In this document: positions 59,145 to 64,000 of the stretch, piece by piece
How positions within the stretch are numbered: the first letter of the stretch is position 1
Layout of the letters: each line of letters opens with the position of its first letter
NCBI RefSeq assembly: GCF_000758545.1
Contig: NZ_CP009279.1
Span: 5,518,001-5,582,000 of the forward strand
Length of the DNA stretch: 64,000 bases
DNA from: Paenibacillus sp. FSL H7-0737
Lineage (GTDB): Bacteria > Bacillota > Bacilli > Paenibacillales > Paenibacillaceae
Direction of reading: 5' to 3'
The notes under the pieces: model-generated
Database searches by the model: none
Told to the model about the DNA's origin: nothing
The model's input: the letters and a program-made list of their open reading frames with translations, nothing else
Made by a program: the position numbers and the translations under genes

Positions 59145-60185
59145 CTAAGATGGATTTCTTGATACAATCTCAAATAACATATTTTGAAATATTCGAGTAC
59201 TTTTTTCCCAAGTGAAATCCTGTGAAACCTCTTCACCCTTACGAGCCAATCGACGGCGTAAAGACGGGTCTCTGATTAAGGTTATAATGTCATCTGCAAG
59301 CCGATTCTCAAACCGGTAGGACATTAAACAGTTATGACCATGTGTACAATATTCCTTATTCCCACCGGCGTAAACCGTAACGAGCGCTGCACCACAACGC
59401 ATAGCCTCAATCCCTGGTAACGAACCTGTATCATACGTACTCGAACTTACAAAAATGTCGCTCTCACTATAGTGGAAACAAAGTTCTGTATCATTCGCTG
59501 GAGTTCTTATTTGGTAACGTTCGTCGTTCACTAGGGCTTGTAGCGTTGCAGATTCCGCTTGTTCTCCGGGAGGAGAAATTAAATATATTTCAACCTCTGG
59601 ATGGTGGGCTTTAACCTTGTTTAATTGCTGAAGTAAATAATCCTGCTCACGGTGAGCTGAGAATCCGCCCTCTGGTTTGCGCATAATCGCGGAAATTACC
59701 AGCCTTTTATTACGATCACGGATTTTCGTATTTTTAAAAACAGGACCTACCCCGATCGGTACGATTCTCCCTTTAATCCCATGGTTCATCTGGACAATTC
59801 CTTGTTGCCAGTGTGATAGAACCAGTAGGTTAGGTGCAATATTATACGATGAAAAAGAACGGCTATTGTCAGGTAAAAAGGTAGGCTCATAACAAAGCGC
59901 CAATCGAACATGAATGCCTTTCCCCTCTTCACTTGCCCGCTGTGATACTTCGACTGTGGTATAGAAGTTGGAGATAATCACATCTCCTGCAGGAAAATCG
60001 CTTGCTGCCAGTTCTCCTTCTTGTGCATAGATCAGTTTACATTTCATCTCGTATTCTACGACACCATCACTGGGTAAGAGGATCGTCACTTCATGACCCA
60101 TTTCTGTCAGACGATTAGCCAGCTCCGTGAGCATACGCTGCGCCCCGCCCCTAGTTAGAGTTAGAACAGGAAATATTAATTTCAT
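59145..60185 (-). CDS. GT-B fold glycosyltransferase (GT4-like)
   Basis: This 346-residue enzyme starts MKLIFPVLTLTRGGAQRMLTELANRLTEMGH, typical of GT4 with a Gly-Gly-Ala-Gln loop, and ends with FVSSSTYDTGSLPGIEAMRCGAALVTVYAGGN. The C-terminal EX7E is GIEAMRCGA, with a Glu but not the exact spacing. GGAGAGAGGGA precedes the ATG at 60185, which overlaps the GT2 gene stop by 4 bases. It is the last gene of the minus-strand glycan operon. Confidence 0.88.
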   Translation of the reverse strand: MKLIFPVLTLTRGGAQRMLTELANRLTEMGHEVTILLPSDGVVEYEMKCKLIYAQEGELAASDFPAGDVIISNFYTTVEVSQRASEEGKGIHVRLALCYEPTFLPDNSRSFSSYNIAPNLLVLSHWQQGIVQMNHGIKGRIVPIGVGPVFKNTKIRDRNKRLVISAIMRKPEGGFSAHREQDYLLQQLNKVKAHHPEVEIYLISPPGEQAESATLQALVNDERYQIRTPANDTELCFHYSESDIFVSSSTYDTGSLPGIEAMRCGAALVTVYAGGNKEYCTHGHNCLMSYRFENRLADDIITLIRDPSLRRRLARKGEEVSQDFTWEKSTRIFQNMLFEIVSRNPS

Positions 60186-60904
60186 TTCCCTCTCTCCTTT
60201 TGCAACAAGCGTGATAGAACCCGGCGATGTCTTGCTTGTACCTGCTCAATCTCCTTTTTCTGCTCCTCTTTGTGAATCACTGAGCCCATTTCGTTATGAA
60301 CTCGGTAATCAAGCAGCGGTTCCTCTATATAAGACCATGTATAATACGGCAAAATACGCAGCCATAGATCATAATCTTGTGTATACAACAATTTCTCATT
60401 AAATTTCCCTACTGTGCGGAAGATATCCATATGGAGAAGGACCGTACTTCCATTCACCGGACAGCCTAACATCATGGTCTCAATAAACTGTGTCCTGCTG
60501 TCAAAAATCATACTTATCGTCTCTGAAATCCGCCCACCCTGCTCGTTTACATAATAATAGGCTGTATAATTAAACAAAGTATCTGTGATCTTGAGCATTT
60601 GCATCTGGCGATTGATTTTATTCGGATGAAATAAATCGTCAGCACTTAGCCAGGCAAAATAAGTTCCGGTAGCCACTCCTATACCTTTGTTTAGCGCGGA
60701 GGCGGTTCCTCCATTGCTTTTTCGTATATAAATAATCTTATCCTTGAAGGGCTCAAGCTTCTCCATCCAAAGAGTAGATCCATCATCGATTACAATGATC
60801 TCTATGTTCGAATAACTTTGTTCCAAGACGCTTTGGATGGCGAGATCCACATATGGACAGTTATAAAAAGGAATGATCACCGACACTTTAGGTTCTTCAC
60901 TCAT
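60182..60904 (-). CDS. GT2 family glycosyltransferase
   Basis: This 240-residue GT-A enzyme begins MSEEPKVSVIIPFYNCPYVD, with SVLEQSYSNIEIIVIDDGST and a DXD-like LSADDLFHP, then TQDYDLWLRIL. The ATG at 60904 follows AAGGAGGTG; a start 60 bases upstream is weaker. It resembles the GT2 product at 61519-62235, including the shared phrase RIHYLGKSNGGTASALN-like, and likely adds a similar sugar. Confidence 0.9.
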   Translation of the reverse strand: MSEEPKVSVIIPFYNCPYVDLAIQSVLEQSYSNIEIIVIDDGSTLWMEKLEPFKDKIIYIRKSNGGTASALNKGIGVATGTYFAWLSADDLFHPNKINRQMQMLKITDTLFNYTAYYYVNEQGGRISETISMIFDSRTQFIETMMLGCPVNGSTVLLHMDIFRTVGKFNEKLLYTQDYDLWLRILPYYTWSYIEEPLLDYRVHNEMGSVIHKEEQKKEIEQVQARHRRVLSRLLQKERGK

Positions 60905-60935
60905 GCGCTCACCTCCTTCACCTGAAGCTCGCTCT

Positions 60936-61511
60936 TTATACTGTTTTGCAAGCCAATAAGGCATCTACCGGAGCATGGCCTTCACCATACGCCTCACGAA
61001 ACGATGGATTTTGAGCATGATGAAAGCCTTTAAGTACAGTTACAGCATATCCCAGCTCCATAAAGTCCTCGGGCTCCCATCCGCTCCGATGCTTTTGATA
61101 ATGTTCTCCTTGCAAGTGATAATGGTCCGTTCCCTCCTGCGGAAAAAAACCCCGAGGTGTAAACACGACTACACGATTATAGGCGATTCTCTCGGCCATC
61201 CCGAGTAATCTCTGTCCTTCCTTCCTTTCAAAGTGTTCTATGGAATCGATAAAAGTGACTGCCGAGAACGTCTTAGGAAGAAATAATTTATCCATATGAC
61301 TAGCATCACCATGCACTGGAATAATGTGAGGTGATTTATATTCACGATGCAGTAGGTAAGGTCTGTGAATTTCTAGTCCTAGGACAACTGCGGCTTCATA
61401 CCGTTCAAGCAGGGTACCGGTGCCACTGCCGATATCCAGTATACTTTCACAGAATTTCAACTGCTCCAATAAGATTGGTAGAAAGTCATTCACTTTAATT
61501 TCCCGGTACAT
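60936..61511 (-). CDS. class I SAM-dependent methyltransferase
   Basis: This 191-residue methyltransferase has motif I SILDIGSGTGTLLERY at residues 22-37, then VVLGLEIHRPYLL, and FSAVTFIDSIEHFE as the motif with the acidic ribose contact. GGGGGGTAAGAAGG precedes the ATG at 61511. It lies between two GT2 genes, 31 and 7 bases from them, so it probably methylates a sugar of the glycan made by the operon. Confidence 0.85.
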   Translation of the reverse strand: MYREIKVNDFLPILLEQLKFCESILDIGSGTGTLLERYEAAVVLGLEIHRPYLLHREYKSPHIIPVHGDASHMDKLFLPKTFSAVTFIDSIEHFERKEGQRLLGMAERIAYNRVVVFTPRGFFPQEGTDHYHLQGEHYQKHRSGWEPEDFMELGYAVTVLKGFHHAQNPSFREAYGEGHAPVDALLACKTV

Positions 61512-61518
61512 AACCTTC

Positions 61519-62235
61519 TTACCCCCCCATCGAAGAGATCAAGTGTTGGAGCGGACCCTTGTAGCGAGCGTTGGTTGCAGCTGCCTCTGCCATAATGACA
61601 TCGTAATACTTAAGCGTCCCCATCCCTTCATGATTACGGTAAGCGGTGAGTGACTGATTCAGCATCACAGGTGCATACCCGTTCAGAATCGCGCGGTACC
61701 ATAAATCATAGTCATGTGTATAGGGAAGTGATTCATCAAAAAGCCCAATCGCTCCAAATACCTCTCGTTTGAACATCACCGTGCAGCCATTAATAGGGTT
61801 CCCCTGTAAAAAACAACGTAAATAATCGAGGTGACTAGGAAACAATAGCGATGCGTTCATCTGAACTAGTTGAGATTGAGCGTTAATAAAATTGAAGTTG
61901 GTATAAGAGATGAAAAGGTTGTTCTGCTCCATGAACAGCACCTGATTATTGATTTTGTCTCGGTAGAATAAGTCATCTGAGCTGAGCCAGGCCACATAGT
62001 CTCCGCTTGCATGCAAGATGCCGTGATTCAGTGCGGAGGCAGTCCCTCCGTTACTTTTCCCTAAATAATGAATTCGCGGAAAATACGGTCTAATCAAATC
62101 TGTATGAACAGTCGAGCCGTCATCGACGACGATGATCTCGTATGGCTCCCAAGACTGTGAAAGCACACTTTGCAAGGCATGCTCTATATAAGGGCAGTTA
62201 TAAAAAGGAATCACTACCGACACTTTCGGTCTCAT
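61519..62235 (-). CDS. GT2 family glycosyltransferase
   Basis: This 238-residue GT-A enzyme begins MRPKVSVVIPFYNCPYIEHAL, with SWEPYEIIVVDDGST, LSSDDLFYR and TTHDYDLWYRAI-like acceptor parts. The ATG at 62235 has AAGGA 8 bases ahead and overlaps the epimerase gene's stop by 4 bases. It is closely similar to the product of 60182-60904 and appears to be a paralogue from duplication around the methyltransferase gene. Confidence 0.9.
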   Translation of the reverse strand: MRPKVSVVIPFYNCPYIEHALQSVLSQSWEPYEIIVVDDGSTVHTDLIRPYFPRIHYLGKSNGGTASALNHGILHASGDYVAWLSSDDLFYRDKINNQVLFMEQNNLFISYTNFNFINAQSQLVQMNASLLFPSHLDYLRCFLQGNPINGCTVMFKREVFGAIGLFDESLPYTHDYDLWYRAILNGYAPVMLNQSLTAYRNHEGMGTLKYYDVIMAEAAATNARYKGPLQHLISSMGG

Positions 62236-63215
62236 AACATCCGTCCTTCCCAGTTCACGCGGCAATAGTCCAAAATATCTGTTAAGGACTGACTAAACTC
62301 AATTCCCGGCTTCCAGCCCAGTGAAGATACATTGTCTTCAGGTGTTGCAGAGGCATCTGAAGTTATTAGTTTATCCCCCGCCACTCCGTTAACCGGAATA
62401 GAGAGAGCAGCTTGTGCTGGTCCCCAGTCCATCGGAATTGAAGCACTGGAGCGGCTTATCAGTTGCTCCGCAATATCCCCAAGTTGCCGTTGTGTCCCTG
62501 AGTCGATTTGATAAATGGTTCCATTAGTACCTTCGCGCAATATAAAGTCATAAGCTCTTACAGCATCGCGTACATCCAAAAAATCACGTAATGCATAGCG
62601 AGATGATAGTTTAAAGGGAGGGATTTCTTCGCCTGCATGTACTTCACTACGAACAATATGCTGTGCCAATAAAGAGCAGAAACCAGTAGAAGGACCGGGA
62701 CCGATTAGGTTGCAGGGCTCAGCCAGCAGAACGGGCTGTTTAAACAGCGTCCCCCAAGCCAGAGACACCAGCTCTTCTATTGTTTTGCTGAGGCTATATG
62801 GGTGTGGGGGTCCTGCCACCACACCCGGTTTGAATTTAAGTCGCGAGCCTGCTACAAGAATTCGACTGGTAGGTAGACTTCGCATAGCTTCTAACAAATA
62901 TAACGTTGCCATCACATTCGTCTCCATAAAGAGCAAAGGGTTACGCCAAGACTCGGGCACCGAGTTGTTTCCTGCCAAATGAAGGACAGCCTCCGGTGTA
63001 GTTTCCTTGATCATCTCAGCTACGGCCTTCCGATTGCTTAAATCACAGTAATAAACCTTCACTCCTTCTGGAAATAAAGCGGAAGCCAGGGCACCCGCTG
63101 TGGATGGCGGACGCACCACAGCAGTAACCTCAGCGCCTCCTGCCAAGAACAAATGAACGGCATGTCGACCGGTGAATCCGGCAGCCCCGGTAATCAGTAG
63201 TTTTTGACCTTTCAT
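62232..63215 (-). CDS. NAD-dependent sugar epimerase/dehydratase (extended SDR)
   Basis: This 327-residue extended SDR has TGAAGFTGRHAVHL at the start (GxxGxxG) and the catalytic YSLSK near residues 139-143, with a preceding GSRLKF. A late SIPVNGVAGDKLITSDAS and DVRDAVRAYDFIL are typical of GDP-mannose 4,6-dehydratase and UDP-hexose epimerase relatives. It overlaps the RmlD-like gene by 4 bases and the GT2 gene by 4 bases. It would supply a nucleotide-activated sugar; which one cannot be told. Confidence 0.85.
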   Translation of the reverse strand: MKGQKLLITGAAGFTGRHAVHLFLAGGAEVTAVVRPPSTAGALASALFPEGVKVYYCDLSNRKAVAEMIKETTPEAVLHLAGNNSVPESWRNPLLFMETNVMATLYLLEAMRSLPTSRILVAGSRLKFKPGVVAGPPHPYSLSKTIEELVSLAWGTLFKQPVLLAEPCNLIGPGPSTGFCSLLAQHIVRSEVHAGEEIPPFKLSSRYALRDFLDVRDAVRAYDFILREGTNGTIYQIDSGTQRQLGDIAEQLISRSSASIPMDWGPAQAALSIPVNGVAGDKLITSDASATPEDNVSSLGWKPGIEFSQSLTDILDYCRVNWEGRML

Positions 63216-64000
63216 GGGGACATCTCTGACTGTTTCATCCAGTCAGCCAGTTCTTGCAGCATCAATGGGTACGAAGGCAACGGCAAATTAACATCCGTTC
63301 TTGTATTCACTAATGTTCGATCTTGAACATGTTCATCCTCAGGGATGATTTCCACATCCTCTTTATGAAAAGCAGCCTGAATATGCTGAAGCAGCTCATA
63401 CTTACTTACCGGCTTCGGATGCGCTAAATGGATCAGCCCCGATACCGTGGAATCCAGCAGCGTATCCATTGCCTTAGCTAATTGGAGTGTAGTGACTCCG
63501 TTCCACATTACCCGGCGGTATCCTGACACTTGACCACGCTGTGCCAGAAACCAATCCATCAAACCAATGCCGTCTGGGCGGATTTCCGGACCAATAATCG
63601 AAGTCCGGATCGTAAGATGCCCAGGTTGCCGCACCTCGCCAAGACTTTTCGAAATCGCATAGACAGAGGTTCCATCAGGAACATCCTCTTCTGTGTACCC
63701 CCCGCGTGTTCCTTCAAACACGCAGTCGGTACTGATATGAATAAGTCTTGCATGAACAGCTTCCGCCATCCGCCACAAGTGGTGAGGAAGAAAGCCATTC
63801 ACATGGTAAGCCCCTATTTTGTCACGTTCTGCGAATTGATTGAGTACCCCCATCGCATTAATGATGCAATGAGGGGAGACGATATCGACCAGCTTTTCTA
63901 CTCCGGCTATATCGTTCGCATCTACATACAGCCCGCCAAGATCGCTCTTATCCCGGGTTGTATGGAAGACGTGATGCTTGCCCTGGCGGCGAAAATAATC
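63212..64000 (-). CDS. RmlD-like dTDP-4-dehydrorhamnose reductase family, 5' end outside window
   Basis: The gene is open to the right edge; the last 263 codons are seen, so an internal Met at 63853 should not be taken as the start. It shows the RmlD-type CIINAMGVLNQFAERDK, the ser-thr-asp segment ISTDCVFEGTRGGYTE, YxxxK as YAISKSLGE, and substrate-side SIIGPEIRPDGIGLMDWFL. RmlD reduces dTDP-4-keto-rhamnose in deoxysugar formation. It leads the minus-strand glycan operon, overlapping the epimerase by 4 bases. Rhamnose or a related deoxysugar is the probable product. Confidence 0.85.
   Translation of the reverse strand, partial: DYFRRQGKHHVFHTTRDKSDLGGLYVDANDIAGVEKLVDIVSPHCIINAMGVLNQFAERDKIGAYHVNGFLPHHLWRMAEAVHARLIHISTDCVFEGTRGGYTEEDVPDGTSVYAISKSLGEVRQPGHLTIRTSIIGPEIRPDGIGLMDWFLAQRGQVSGYRRVMWNGVTTLQLAKAMDTLLDSTVSGLIHLAHPKPVSKYELLQHIQAAFHKEDVEIIPEDEHVQDRTLVNTRTDVNLPLPSYPLMLQELADWMKQSEMSP

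Noticed and set aside
63212..63853. RmlD-like protein starting at the Met at 63853
   Set aside because: The reading frame continues upstream to the window edge with RmlD-like sequence, so the true start lies outside.
1..64000. CRISPR array, tRNA, rRNA or prophage genes
   Set aside because: No regularly spaced repeats, no tRNA-like cloverleaf ending in CCA and no phage or ribosomal RNA sequence was noticed. A computed scan (tRNAscan-SE, a CRISPR finder) would settle this.

Overview
The window reads as chromosome from a spore-forming, Paenibacillus-like member of the Firmicutes. The support is: several sets of Lpl/YtcP-type sugar ABC transporters with YesM/YesN-type two-component regulators; sporulation genes (a GerE of exactly 74 residues, a YhcN-type lipoprotein, a YheC/YheD-type ATP-grasp protein, a collagen-like protein); strong AGGAGG ribosome sites; frequent TTG/GTG starts; and many simple intrinsic terminators. 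No rRNA, tRNA, CRISPR array, intact transposase or phage gene was seen.

Layout. 0-9.5 kb: the start of a DapA/NanA-family lyase at the left edge, a small orphan gene, then a minus-strand carbohydrate operon (binding lipoprotein, two permeases, YesM kinase, YesN regulator, Gfo/Idh/MocA oxidoreductase). 9.7-19.1 kb: mixed accessory genes. These include a divergent MocR regulator/flavin-binding pair, a TPR-SUKH-Imm51-like multidomain protein, a beta-solenoid protein of unknown function, a beta-glucanase module remnant and an AraC-GyrI regulator. 19.3-22.8 kb: an ABC exporter with a regulator that joins a degenerate ABC ATPase to a LytTR domain, and a DUF421 membrane protein. 22.9-24.7 kb: spore-type genes. 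24.8-31.9 kb: two ECF sigma/membrane-protein pairs, a P-loop kinase-like protein, an ArsR/oxidoreductase pair and an XRE-TPR regulator. 32-36.8 kb: a two-subunit ABC exporter with a PchR/YbtA-type AraC regulator and Fur-box-like sites.

36.9-47.4 kb: a 10 kb block bracketed by direct repeats of the gerE 3' end, with intact gerE on the right and a broken copy on the left. It carries a complete minus-strand sugar operon: LacI, a BadF-type sugar kinase, a GH4 phospho-glycosidase, two permeases, a binding lipoprotein and a secreted GHL10 glycosidase. I infer an import, phosphorylate and split route that needs no PTS, possibly for cell-wall or similar amino-sugar saccharides. 48.1-52.4 kb: an efeO-efeB-efeU iron uptake operon behind a good promoter and a Fur box. 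52.6-56.7 kb: a LacI regulator and an RpiR-nagB-nagA operon that turns GlcNAc-6-P into fructose-6-P. 56.7-64 kb: a YhcN lipoprotein with a large low-complexity insertion, followed by a glycan-assembly cluster (RmlD-like reductase, epimerase, two GT2 enzymes, a methyltransferase, two GT-B enzymes), plausibly for a cell- or spore-surface glycan.

The best candidates for something new are the gerE-bracketed sugar island, the GC-rich alanine-rich N-terminal segment of EfeU, the ABC-like/LytTR fusion, and the composite immunity-like protein.
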